Of a stretch of 64,000 nt of DNA, positions 12,706 through 25,080 are shown piece by piece. This DNA is from Colletotrichum lupini (Eukaryota > Ascomycota > Sordariomycetes > Glomerellales > Glomerellaceae), in NCBI RefSeq assembly GCF_023278565.1, contig NC_064675.1:2790001-2854000 (forward strand), read 5' to 3'. Numbering within the stretch: the first letter of the stretch is position 1; the number at the start of each line of letters is the position of its first letter. Made by a program: the position numbers and the translations under genes. The notes under the pieces were generated by a model that saw only the letters and a list, made by a program, of their open reading frames with translations, was not told where the DNA came from and ran no database searches.

Positions 12706-12803
12706 GTTGCAAGAGCTTCGCAGAGCTTCCTAGAGCTTCTGGCAACCCCGACAACTCCAGGTCACCCCCTTCCGCGCCACGCTAAACAGTTGCAAGAGCT
12801 TCT
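12706..12803 (+). repeat. Cluster of GAGCTTC motifs including a 3 x 10-bp array
   Basis: GTTGCAAGAGCTTC occurs at 12706 and again at 12789. From 12711 to 12740 three consecutive 10-bp units share the core AGAGCTTC, so TTC recurs at 12717, 12727 and 12737. That phasing equals a step-type heat-shock element, and TTCGCGAA follows at 12831. There is no obvious adjacent target gene. Confidence 0.5.
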
Positions 12804-14045
12804 CGACCCCTTCCACACCCAGTACAGAGCTTCGCGAAACTAACTTTTGCTCTACTCCTTGGTCTCGATCCTTCACGACAGCTAACACATTGTAAGAAGG
12901 ACCCAGACGATAGATAATCAGGCTTGCTTGGCAAATCTGCTCATCTTGTTGGCTGACCTTTTGGGAGGGTGCGTGTGGCCGTAGCCATGAATGTAGCCGG
13001 ACGGGCGTTGTGAGACATTCGGACATAGGGCACGCGACCAGCCCTCTGCTCGTCTCATTCACGCTCTCAACGCTCTCTCAAGAGCATCACATGTAGCTCG
13101 AGCTGAAGCGATTGATCCGTCGCTTTTCTCCTTCACCAACTCTTGCGTGGGTTGGAAAAGCTCTGCATATGACAACTCATCCGTAACCATGGACAATAGG
13201 AGGGTCCTTCTCGTCATCGTTGTCGGCCCCCTTTTTCCTCTTGTCACGATTGAACCATAAACCAGGTCTCACAACGCCACCAGCTCGGCGTGAAGACTCG
13301 GCCATCAAAGGCTCATCTTAGACCTTCCCAGGTATCCATCGCTCCATCGCAGAGCCAGGGTCGGAAGAGGCATTTTCAGACCATTCCAATGTGTCCATGA
13401 GTCGACTCAGCATATAACCAGGGTTGAAGAGGCAAAAACAAGAGGTAACGCCTCAGAAAGACGGACGACGAGAAGACTTTTTTCGTTCCGCGGTGGCATT
13501 TTGCTGCGTTTCCATTACACAATGGCTAAGGGGACCGAAGAAAGGGACAGTTCAGTCATCCCACGCTCCCACGCTCCTGGAGGGTCCTGGTGACCTGGTT
13601 CCAGCCCTCACAATGCACCTCCTTATCTCGAATCGACATTAGTTGCGATGTCGTCAGCCAGTCCAGGCCTGTTCCGTCCAATAGACTCCCCTTGTGTGTT
13701 CCCAGCAATAGCATGGCGTGCCCGCCCACTCGCCCCGTTTCCCCTTTCGTGGCCCTTTGTAGGCCGCAGTACCGCAAAACCTCTCAGTATTTGGCATGTA
13801 GACCAGATGTAGCCTCGAAGCATGTCCCGCGTGCCATGTCAACGTTTTGCTCAGGGATCATCGGCAGTCGCCAGAGACGGCCGTCGCCAACACCGACATC
13901 CACAGAGTTGCCGAAGGTGAATTAGGCAAGGGGAATAGTCCAGGGCCTAGAAGCCAGACAGAGAGACAGAGAGTGAAGGAGAGAGAGGCCGCAAGCCAAG
14001 TCACGAGGAAGGGAGGGGAAGACCACCAGCCAGTCCTTCCCCCTC

Positions 14046-15334
14046 TCACGACCGTTGGTCCTCCCAGCTCCCAAGCCACCGCCATCTCTCCGCCACCCGA
14101 GCCACCCCGTCCAGCGCCCCCTTGACCCTCCCCTCCGGATCCCGGAACCGGTGCCCCTCAAACTCAACGAAGAAGACATAGTTGAACGGCGCCGTCAGGC
14201 TCGGCCGGCTGTTGATGCTCGTGAGATTCGTCCCGTAGCGCCGGAAACACTCCAACACGTCCGCCAGCGCGCCAGGTGCCTCGTGCGGCACCGTAAATGA
14301 AACCATGGACTTTGTCTTCGTCTTTGGCCTGACGCAGTGGCCCGGCATCTTTTGCTTCTCGTCCAGCCCTTTTCGGATGATGAAGAACCGCGTCGTGTTA
14401 TCCTCGCGGTCCTCAATCGTCCGCGCGAGCACGTCGATACCGTGCATACCCGCCGCGATCTCGCTCGAGATGGCGGCGCTCGTCCCCGTCTCGTCCAGGC
14501 TGACCAGCTCCGCCGCGCGGCTCGTCGAGCTGACGTCGATGGCCTCGATACCCTTGAGGTACGTCTGCAAGAAGGCGACGCACTGGCCCCACGCCTGCGG
14601 GTGCGAGTACAGGCGCCGGACGTGCTTGAGGCTGCACAGCGGCTTCGTCCGCGGCTTCAGCGGGTTCGGGTCCGATGCCGTGGGCGTGCAGGCGCCGGAG
14701 CCTTCGTCTCCTCCCCGTAGTCCCGGGCCGGCGGCGGCGTCGTGAACCGGGTCCGGACGGCGGCCGACGAGAAAGTGGTGCACGTCGAGGTAGATCTCCC
14801 CGCAGACCGAAATGTCTGGGTACAAGCCGTTGCGATCGGCAAAGTTGTCCAGCGTGAACAGGACGGACCCATTGGTTGAGTTCTCGACGGGAACGACGCC
14901 AAAAGCGACCTCGCCGGCTTGTACGACCTCGAAGATGTCTGATGGGCGTTCCGATTCAAGTCAGACGGTAGGTAGCACACGGCGCGGCGCAGGAACGAAA
15001 CATAGAGAGAATGAGAAAAGGGGGTGGGTGCCAACAACAGAAGAGACGGCATAAAGAAAAAGATTGGTAAGTTACGTGCCTGTGATGTTGACGACGGGTC
15101 TCAGATCCCAGTCATCTTCTGGGAAGGCCTGTAACGAAGCCTGCGATGCACAAAGTTAGAGATGATTGACAAGTCTCACCCGCCTTGGCATATGCCGTGC
15201 GAGGTGTGATTTCTTTTCTTCAGGTTCGTGGTACCTACCTGGTGCGTGTACGAGGCCTGGGGGCCCAAGAAGCCCACCAGAGGCTTGACTCCTCCGCCTG
15301 CAGCCTCCGCCGAAACCTGAGACTTGTCACTCAT
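14046..15334 (-). CDS. pha2: Prephenate dehydratase with ACT domain
   Basis: Three exons, 15239-15334, 15080-15140 and 14046-14938, encode 349 residues. The enzyme converts prephenate to phenylpyruvate in phenylalanine biosynthesis. The N-terminal catalytic region starts at VGFLGPQASYTHQ and includes GVVPVENSTNGSV and the catalytic TRF signature (DNTTRFFII). A C-terminal ACT domain (about 255-349, starting near SMVSFTVPHEAPGALADVL, with NSRPS in place of the usual ESRP) would give allosteric feedback by phenylalanine. A Gly/Pro/Asp-rich insertion interrupts the catalytic domain near the PDPVHDAAAGPG segment. The first intron (98 bp) is GT-AG. The second (141 bp) keeps the frame only as a GC-AG intron with donor GCACGT, giving the conserved join NIT-DIFE. 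The identification is secure. Confidence 0.93.
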
Positions 15335-18300
15335 AGTTGGATCGTGACGTGACGAAAAAGTCTCTATGAAGGGCGGATCAAAGTACGCGAGCGTAGATTT
15401 GGAGGAGGCTTTCAAAATTGAGCAGTGTGATGGACCGTGGATAAATATTCGTCCGACGATGCTTAGAAACAAACGCACAGAGGTCGTCTGCGTGGCCGTG
15501 GAGGTCGGCGGACGATGAAGATGATGAGGAGGAGGAGCAGGAGGAAGGGCCCTTTATTTCCGGATTCCGGGTAGCTGCGTCGGGGTCGCACCTTGGCGCG
15601 GTCGATTGCTTCAGAACACAAAAGACGGCTTTCTTGTACTATCTCGAATACGAAGCCGAATTCAATTACTGATCTGCGCGTGTCCTACAATTGCTGGGGG
15701 CGCAAAGTCGACGACGAACGGGGCTGTCAGAATTTTAGACGTCGTGGTGGTGGTGGTCGTCGTCGATATCGGAGGTTGAGTGGTGGATTGGGCTTTTTTT
15801 TTCTGGCTAGAAGGGGGAGGGGTTGCTCCCGCGGGGCATGGGGAAGATGCTCCACTCGCCGATGAGCAAATGCCGGGCCCGGCACGACTAAGACATTTGC
15901 GACCTTTGCCAGCTCGCCGTCTTGGAGTCGACGATTTAGTTTACCTGTTGAGCAGCCGTGGTCAGCCATACTCTTTTTTTTTTTTTTTTTTGGATATACT
16001 GCGATGGCAAGTTTGCCGTCGTGGTAGCCGCTCCATGACAGTAAACTCACCATGGACGAGACACAGCTCAAAAAGTTGTCACCTTCGGGTCAGCCGCCTT
16101 AGGACTGACAGCGGATCGTCTCGTCGCGCTCAAGAAAATCCAGCTCTGACATTAGCAACTTGGGTCATGTGCGTATGTTGAGGGTGTCTCCTTGTTGGTA
16201 CTTTCACTCTGCGTTGGTATGCACAACACGCTTTAAGCGTGTGCTCAATTCCGACGATTGTTCTGGTCTCGCGAGGTGTGCTTGCCAGTTGTATCAGACC
16301 AAAAGTCTTCGGCTGCCGTGTGTATGTCTGCGACAACATTGGACGTAGATGATATCACAGCGGTCTCAGTAGCGAAAGGGGGCCATCGGACTATTAGCAA
16401 AGGCGGTCACCCTTGACTGCCGCTCATATCTTCAGCCGGCCGACTGCCGTCCGTGTCTTATCATACACAACACCGTCACGCCCCGCCATTTCCAAGGAAA
16501 TGTGTTTCTTCCCAGTGAAGCAGTCCTGATAGCTCGCCGGTCCTTGATAGGAGGCCCTAGATAAGATGACGACATGTTTGATTGCTCACGCTGGTCTGGC
16601 GTCCATGCCGTCACAGGGTGTTGCTCATCTAGCACCGGCCAAGTCGCTTCACCCATCAGCTAAGCATCGACACGTCAATCAGTCAGCAACCACAATGGCG
16701 GCATCACGAGACCTTGTACTTGAAACAGAATGAGTTTTGCGTTTTTGTGATGGCAAGTTCTCTGAACGAGATAAAGGATACTGTCGAGACTCAGACGGAA
16801 CCACTGGAAGACTGACGACGATAATGCTAGGAGACAGAGACTCGTCCTGTCCGCAAAACCTCTCTCTCGTCAGCCATTCCGATGAGCCCGCGTACACGAG
16901 AGACACGAAACGACGGTTGAGTCACGAGCGCCGCAGCGTCATGCGCCCGGAACGACGTCGTTATGCTCAGGCCGCAAACCTTCCGGAGCCCGAGACTCCT
17001 CTTTCTCCGTTGATGCCGGGCAGATGGCCAAGCCGATAGCCGTCCTTGCGGGGACCGGCGACCCGCCCGACAGGCCGACTTGCCGACAGTGCCAAAATAG
17101 GAACTCATGGTCGCCGTGGCGGGGGCGGCGGTGGCGGCGGAGCTGTGTGGAGCATGGACTTCGTCCGAAGCTGGCGGTAAGTGGCGCATCCTGGCGTGCC
17201 TGATTGGATTTTTTAGCGTTTCCGCACCAATCCCAGCTGGGAGTTCGTCGCAACTCTACTCCCCTTCAATTTCGAGTAGACTTTTTTCTTTCCTTCGCAG
17301 ACTCTCTGCGAAAACCCCGTCTTTCACAAGCTGTAATGTTCATGCTGCTGTGATGCTCCGAATCTGCTGCAGGGGTGAAGCACGGCATCTATGGCGCAAT
17401 AGCTGCTTTGAACCGGGCCTTTGGAAAGGAGCAGGGAATGCTGGGACAGTGGTGAAAGTTACCCCGTAGCTTTCATAGCAACACGGAGGCAGCAAGCGAC
17501 TCCTTCGGTCTCGGTCCCGTTCCGTAGACCGCGATACGAGTTCGAAAGTTCATCGCGAGTGGTGTTAGTTGCGACGACAAGGCGGTTGTGGCCTCATCTT
17601 GGTCTTTCAACATGTTTCTGTTTCTTTGGAACCCTGTCCACGTGGAAGGCCACCGGTCAAAGGTCACACAAGCCACGGCTGACGACGTCAAGTTTGAACG
17701 ACACGACAAGGCTCAAGCAGAAGCAGCAAGGGTCGTCGTCCGTGATGAGCAGCTAGGAAGGGTAGTGAGGTGCCGGCGCGCCGGGAGAAGACCTTCCCAC
17801 AAGCCGATCTCCATCGCTTATTGCAGAGTGGCAGCGTGGCTTGGACCGATGGCTTTCTCTGGATGAGGGGGATTAGCACCAGGCCGAAATGTTTGTACCG
17901 CAACGAGATATATGCAAGGCAGATCTTCCAAGGTTTCATGTTTCAGGGTTGTTGACGCCCGCTCTGACCAGGCCACGTTGGCACTCCATTTTAGCTGACC
18001 AGACGGCCGGATCTAGGATTGCTCTGCAGAAGAACACACTCTTTTTGGATGGTTTCCAGGCGGTCTGGTCTGAAACGTGAGCGGCGCGCTCTAGGGGACA
18101 TATTTGGGAATATCGTCAGTTTTCAAGGAGTCATCTGTGTCGGCAAATGCCAAGTCTTGGTTGACCGTATGTGTTCCTCTCTCCTTGGGTGGCGACCAAG
18201 CGGTGATCGGGCCATAACTCATTTCCTTCGCATGACTGCAGTCACTGCATGTCCCCACAGTCGCGGACTGCTTTCGCCGAAGAATCAGCATCAGGAGCAG

Positions 18301-21300
18301 ATGGGGATAAGCATGAGGTGCCCTGCGCGTCCTTCTGTGCGACGACGGCACAAACGGCTGCGTATCTTTCCAAAATAGCAGCGTTGGCGTAACCAAATCC
18401 ACCAACATGCCGTGGAATGAATGGCACCTCAGCACTGTCAATTTCGCAGACCGTGGGTCAAAAGGTTGCAGGAAAAAGAAAGGTGACGTACATCTGTACT
18501 CTGTGTACACACATGTCAGGTGAACATTGTGATGTCTCCTAGCCCTGATTTTTCGTAGTAATCAGAGGTGTCACAGCAATAAGTGCGCCGTCCAGAGCTC
18601 AGCTGTGTGTCACATGGCGCCTCTTACAAGCAGAGAAAAGTCAAAAGGCGGCTCGAAATGACAATGTAGGTGATTGGCTCGAGATGTGCCAAAGAAGGCA
18701 AAGAGGCTCTGGAAGGGGTGAGGCCCAGCCGGGATGATCCACGATGCGCAAAGTGACGGTGAACGCCCTCTCCACGTTAGACGTGCTTTGGGCTCAGACT
18801 GGCGTCGCCGTGTTAATTAATCTGAGGGGGCGCCAACGCCGAAAGGTAAGTAGAAAGGACGCTCCGTAGCTCCCCCGAGTTCCCCCAGTCTTGCGAGCCA
18901 ATTCCCATATGGAGACTGGTGAAGTAATGAAGCGCAGTGGTGCCGTGGTGGTCAAGTCTTGGTAGTCCCTGGTGTCCAACGAAGGAGCAGTGAAGACACG
19001 GCGGGATATTGGCGCCCAGAGGAGGGAAACCAGGGATGCAGGGCAGCGGAGAGGGTGTCGAGACGTGCGACACGACTGGTTTCAAGCGATCCAGCCCCGA
19101 GTTGAGTGCGGGAGTGCGCCGGAGCCAATCACCGGTGGACGCAGGCCATGCTGCCGGCCTCTGCGAATCTTCCACCGGCCTTGTCACTGTGAACTCCTGC
19201 AGTTCTGTTGTGCTGTCCTCGGCGAACAGCTTACACCTGACTTCCCTAGCGGGCACCTCTTGGTTCGTTGATAGGTAGTTCACGATGGTTGGTGGCGACC
19301 TGCTCCTCCTGGCAGGCTGAGAAAGCAAATAGGGGATTGCAGCCAAATTATCAGGGTGTGTTGGTCTGCTCGTTAGGCCTATCACGTTGCAAGGAGTCGG
19401 CTCCATTGTATGGCGTCCATTCAACAGACCAGATCTCCGCCTGTTGGTCAGCGGCAAAACCAATCTTCGCCTATCGTGTAATCGTGTCATCGTCCCAAGC
19501 AGAGTGGAACCGGCGGAGGTATCATCGCAGCGGGGATCTCTGACCCTCTCGTGATCCGGGCGAGACGGACAAGCTCTTGTTGTTGACAGCGTCCGGTTGC
19601 GACGGTGACCTCCTCCAAGGAGCCGGGTATTGTTGCGGAGAGCTCATGCCGGGCCATGGTGTGTATCCGGATGGATAGAAGAGACCACGGAACATGGCAT
19701 GCCAACGAGTACGTTTGGCGGGCCGCCTTGTCACTTGCACCCGAGAAGGGATCGTGAGCAGGCCTCTGCGGGCGGGTTACGGGTAGGCTGACGATAAGAC
19801 GACGTCTGGCACCACGGAGGCGAGGCCGTGCATGATGGCGTGGCTACTAACCACTCGGTATTCGTACGCCTCGGTGGCTTTCATGGTATGGCCGAAGCCA
19901 TCGTTGTGGAAGATTGTGTTCCAAAGGAAATTGCATCCCATCTTTGTCGGGAGTCAAGGGCGGTCGAGGTCCGAAGAGAGGCGCCGTGACGTGGCTTTGG
20001 CGAACAGAGTCTGAGGCTTTGAATAGGAACAGTCTTGCAAGCAAGGGGCGGGCGGCGCGCGCAACCAAGCGGGTTTGCTGACGGGCCAAGAATAGCAGAG
20101 AAAGACTCGGATGGGCGCGTGTAGGATTGTTCCAGAGGTGAGCGAGAAGCCGGGGTGTTCTCTGATTTGTTTGAAGAACAACTTGAGCTTGGTCGGCACA
20201 ACTGAATAAACAAACTACCACCCGCCCATCTGCCACTGTTCACGGACTCCGTAGCTGGACGTGGTTGCTATTTTGTTGCACCTCTTTTCTTCTCAGAGTC
20301 CCTGCAGGCTCTGATGTGTGTGGTCGTCATGATGAACAGGCCGTGATGCATCAGAAGCACGAGAGGGTCTCTTGTGGCACACTGCAATACAAGAACACGA
20401 GATATCGACTTGGCGGCGATTGGCTAGGCGGCGGGGGTTGCATGACGGCGCATTGAGGAGGGCAAATTACACGTTGGGGACACATTGGGGGATATTGGGG
20501 ACGTTTCGGGGGGGGGGGGTAAGACGGCTCACGGCTTTGTAATTCCTCAGGACTTCCTCAGGTACATTGTCCATGTTTCTGGTTGGAAGCACGGGAAGGC
20601 ACGCTCCAGAGTCTTTCAACCTAGAGTACCTTCCTCAGTGATGGGCAGTAAAATGCGCTTGGAAAGTACTGACTGGGCAGTCAAGCAGTGAGGGCAAGTG
20701 CTAATGAGGAGTCACGACAGCTCAGGGAAGGTACTGACTGAGGAGGGCAGGTGCCGCTGCAGGGCCGAAGTTTGGGTGGGGACGTGCGGCGTTGACCCTG
20801 CTTGAGCCAGTTTCATGAAGCCGCCGCCGTCGCCATACCCTTGCAAACGCCCTTTTAAAGGTTGCCATGTTGCCAAGGGTGCATACAGGGGCTTGGCTAC
20901 TCCATCCATGATCCGCCATCGCGCCTGAGACTCATCGTGGAAGGAGACGAGAGAGAAACAGAAGAAGCCTTTGGCCAGCGAAAACCTTGTTGAATCGACG
21001 TGCCATTTTGCCGTGTAATGTCGCTCTTGAGTGGACCGCAAACCCGAGGGAACCGGGCAAGTTGGCCAGAGATGGAGGCTCTTTGACGGCATCTTGGGAC
21101 ACATTGCTAGCACACATAGTAAGCCTCTTCGGAGTAGTGTGTAAGCCTGTACTGCGTATGGCAGGTAGATAACATGCCCAAGCAAAATGAAGAAACACTA
21201 CTCCGTACCCAAAGACTCGGTGACGAAGAAGACCAGGGGATAGCTGAACAATACGTCAAAAGACCAGACCTCAAACAACGCGAACAAAACCTTGCCGTAC

Positions 21301-22295
21301 GCCTCATCGTCGTCGTACCCCTTTGCAACGTTGCCTTTCTCTCTCTGTCACAGTGGCTAAAAGCCCAAGACTCAAGGGCAGACTCTGCGGAAAGCTTCTC
21401 GAGTGTGTTTGTTTCCCCCAAGTTTCTGCCTCAAGCGAACAGACGCATCAGGGCCGTTGCGAGGACTGTGCGGCCTGTAAATCTCGTGTTTTGTAGCTCA
21501 GCTTTGCTTTGCTTTGCTATACAGTGATACCGTCCGTTGTTCCAAGGTTGTACACACACAGCACCTCAGAGAGATCCCTCTTTGCATTGGAGCCTCAGCC
21601 AAGTCCATTTCCTTTCACGGACTGCTGCGACAGCACACAAAGTGACAAAGGAAGAAGCAGCATTGGAAGCTTGTTGCCGCCCTCCCCTCTTCTGACCTTG
21701 CCCCCTGCTGTATGGTCTGTGGTCGCTCACCTCAGGTAGAGTCTCTGTGGTGGTGCTTGCTGCCCACCCGTAGATGAAGTATCTCGCATCCCAACTTGTG
21801 TGTGAAGATACCTCTGAGGCTGCTTACACCTGCACCACTCACACACCCCTCCCTGCCGCTGGCTCTCAAGTGCAAGTCCCCTGCACCCCCAAAATCCATC
21901 ATTAACCCTCCCCTTCCCTCCTCTTTTTCCCTCCCGGCCGAAGTACCCGTAATTCCACACACGACCTTCGCCCTCACCAAATTCCCTCCTCTGCGTCTCC
22001 AAGCAGAAACCAGGCCTTTACGGTCCGGCACTGAAGAGGCTCGACATTCCCCAACTCGGATCCAGCGAGAGACACTTACATTCCACATTTTCGCTATATC
22101 GCAGCTTCTTCGCTTCTATCGCATCCGGCCCGACGCCTTGTTTCCTGTCTCGGAAACCTGCCTGACGGAATCCTCTCTCGGCACGACGCGCTCCAGGAGA
22201 GGCAGCTGAGACAAACCCCTCCCGCGATCACCACCGCCATCGACCACGTCAACTTCACTTCAGTCAATGTCCACCTGACGTATCACAATTACAAG
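15335..22295. other. Seven-kilobase region without a recognisable gene
   Basis: The divergent interval between pha2 (-) and the MAPKKK gene (+). Many short frames exist, but none shows a domain, signal peptide or credible splicing. The longest (18813-19490, -, 225 codons) has the Arg/Pro/Ser composition of chance frames. There is a poly-T run of about 19 near 15975 and a G run near 20508. The CT-rich right end (about 21830-22290) is likely the promoter and 5'UTR of the MAPKKK gene. Long leaders or non-coding RNAs could fill part of it. Confidence 0.45.
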
Positions 22296-25080
22296 ATGGC
22301 AATGCTGGCCCCCAAAACCGCATTCCCGGCACCGCTGGGCTCCAGCAATCCCATGGTTTCTAGCGTTTCTACCGGTGCCGCACCGCCCTCAAGACGGGCA
22401 CCCACGATCTCGAACCAGTCCACAGCCTACGCCAGCCCGACCGAATCCGAATTCTCCGAGAGCGATGGCCCCGATGCCGTCAAGAACTGGGACGAGGACA
22501 AGGTCTGCGACTATTTGAGGAGCGTCAAATGCGGCGAGTACGAGAAGCTCTTCCGTAAGAACCACATCAATGGCGAGAACCTCCTCGAGCTCGACAAGGA
22601 TGTCCTCAAGGAGATGGGCATCGAAAAGGTCGGCGACCGCGTGCGACTGTTCCTGGGCATTAAGAAGTTGAGGACAAAGGCCTACGCCAACCAGAAGAAA
22701 CGGAATAGGGTACGTGCAAGACCGGCTTCTCCTCTCGCGGCACCGTCATATGCCGTCAGCAATGGGTAACACAGCTGACATTTGACCACTGCAGGACTCG
22801 TTCGGTGGCCTCGACCAATTCACCCCGTCGTCGGGCGGGTCTTCTCGACCATCTGCTTCAAGTGCTCGTACCGCGCCCACGCCTTCCATGAACAAGCGCT
22901 ACTCCAGACAATACGACTCCCTTCCCCTGGAGAGCGCTTCTTCCCGTCCCAACTCACCCCTTCCCGGCACGGATGCCATCCGCCCTCTGCGAACAAGATA
23001 TGGCCAAAGTCCCGGCTATGTGAGTAGCGCCGGGCAATCCGTCCCCCAGACCGGCCGATTGGTAACTTCCCATACCAGGAATAACTCCAGTATGGATGGT
23101 TCACTGATGGCTGGCTTACCGCAGAATCAGGATGTTATCCGCGTCATTTCCACCGGAGGAGTCACAAAGGTCGTCAAAATCGCCGACTGCAACACGTGTG
23201 AGGAGGTCATGCGAGTCACCCTTAGGAAGTTTGCACTACGAGAGGATCATGAGAGGAACTACTGCTTCTGGGTCTTGGCCGGCATTGAGCCAGACCCGAA
23301 CCAGTGCCGGCGACTCGGCGATACGGAGCTGTGGCGGATTATCAAGGACCAGAAACGTCCTGAACGGAATCGCCTGATTCTTCGCCGTGTCCCTGCTGGT
23401 GAGCCAGGCATGCCCGAGCTCGAGAGAGCAGCGGGCATCGCCATTGAGGAGGCGCAGCAAAATCACAGCCGCGCCCTCGAGACTGTGGATAAGAGAAGCC
23501 AGATGAAGGTGCAAAAGCTTCTGGGTGAGAGATGGAACGATGAGCTGCAACATCCTCTTTCACCGGTCTCTTTCCATGACCGGGAGCGCAACGTGTACAA
23601 TACCGCCAAGGAGCTGGAGCGCCCCGCATCCAACGACGGCCCAAGATCTGCCGGTGGACCCAGGAGGAATAAGGGCATCTTGCGGTCGTTTGGCGGGTTG
23701 CGTCCTCCCAGCGAGCTCATCGCCTCGGACCTCACATCCTATTTCCCGGATCATCCCAGAGAGGAGATTGACAGGACCGCTCGTCTGTCCATGAGAAGAT
23801 CAACCCGTCTGAGCAAGGTCAACAGCCGTCTGAGTGTGGCTAGCAACCTCAGCTTCGCGTCTAGCATCCAAGATGCACCCCCTATTCCGACCATCGCTGA
23901 CAGCTGGCTCCACGCCGGTAGTGCTCCCAAGGCACGATCAGGCCTGCGGGTCACCCACTTCCGCGACTCCGTCGCCTCTTCAATGCTTGACACCTTGCAA
24001 GAGGAATCGCCTGTCGAACCGAACCGCAAGTCCTACGTGTCATTCGCCGACAGCTCCGACGGTGCTAGTGCAGCCGCTCTCAGCGTGACGGACCCCGAAG
24101 GTAACGTTACGCGGCGAAGCTACTTCGAGACCGACGGCTCAACGGGTTCAGGTTCCCTCAAAGATCTTACGGCGGCGCTCAATGAAGACGGCGAGGACGC
24201 CGACGAGGAGCTCGAGAGCTTCCTCGCAGGAGAGTCCTGGTCTGACGACAAGTGGATGAAGGGAGCCCTCATCGGTCAAGGCTCCTTCGGTTGTGTCTAC
24301 CTCGCCCTGCATGCCGTGACCGGTGAGCTTCTTGCCGTCAAGCAGGTCGAGGCGCCAGCTCCGGGCGCCAACAGCCAAAACGACGCACGCAAGAAGAGCA
24401 TGATTGAGGCCCTTAAGCGGGAAATCAGTCTGCTCCGCGACCTTCGACACCCGAATATCGTTCAGTATCTGGGTTGCAGTTCGTCTACCGAGTACCTCAA
24501 CATTTTCCTCGAGTACGTTCCTGGCGGTTCCGTCCAGACCATGCTCAACTCGTACGGCGCTCTCGGAGAGCCTCTTGTACGCAGCTTTGTCCGCCAGATT
24601 TTGACTGGTCTGTCGTATTTGCACGATCGCGAGATTATCCACCGAGACATCAAGGGCGCCAACATCCTCGTGGACAACAAGGGCACTATCAAGATTTCCG
24701 ATTTCGGTATCTCCAAGAAGCTTGAAGCCACCAACATCCTGTCTGGCGCGAATAACAACAAGCACCGCCCCTCCCTCCAGGGCTCCGTCTTCTGGATGGC
24801 CCCCGAGGTTGTCAAGCAGACCTCGTACACCCGCAAGGCCGACATTTGGTCGCTCGGATGCCTGGTTGTTGAGATGATGACAGGCACACATCCGTACCCC
24901 GACTGCAGTCAGCTGCAGGCCATCTTCAAGATTGGTGGCGGTAAGGCGGCTCCCACGATTCCGGAGCACGCTTCTGAAGATGCCAAGACCTTCCTTGCTC
25001 AGACCTTTGAGATGGATCACAACCTGCGGCCGAGTGCGGACGAGCTGATGCTCAGCCCTTTCCTGGCTCCCATCACATAG
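22296..25080 (+). CDS. ste11: Ste11-type MAP kinase kinase kinase
   Basis: Two exons, 22296-22709 and 22795-25080, encode 899 residues. The 85-bp intron starts GTACGT, has a GCTGAC branch site and ends GCAG. Domain order: SAM domain (about 63-130; KNWDEDKVCDYLRSV...LFLGIKKL), a Ser/Pro-rich stretch, a Ras-association-like domain (about 251-335; VIRVISTGGVTKVVKI), a long disordered region, then a Ser/Thr kinase domain (about 625-895) with glycine loop GQGSFG, Lys654, HRD at 754-756, DFG starting at Asp774 and an APE motif. This is the architecture of Ste11/Mst11/NRC-1, the MAPKKK of the fungal mating, fusion and invasive-growth cascade; the SAM domain binds the Ste50 adaptor in known members. 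Length matches filamentous orthologues (about 900). The identification is secure. Confidence 0.95.

Larger units (their letters stand above)
10644..14045. other. Gene-poor intergenic region with dispersed short motif
   Basis: 3.4 kb with no protein family recognised. The longest frames (12038-12628 + and 12730-13062 -) are basic or compositionally odd, lack domains and look like chance, though short lineage-specific genes cannot be excluded. The region carries most copies of the GAGCTTC-type motif and a triplet of 10-bp repeats at 12711-12740. Confidence 0.45.

Noticed and set aside
18813..19490. 225-codon frame on the minus strand
   Set aside because: No domain, no signal peptide, Arg/Pro/Ser-rich composition as in chance frames of GC-balanced non-coding DNA.
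24148..25020. 290-codon frame opposite the kinase domain
   Set aside because: Shadow of the MAPKKK coding sequence.
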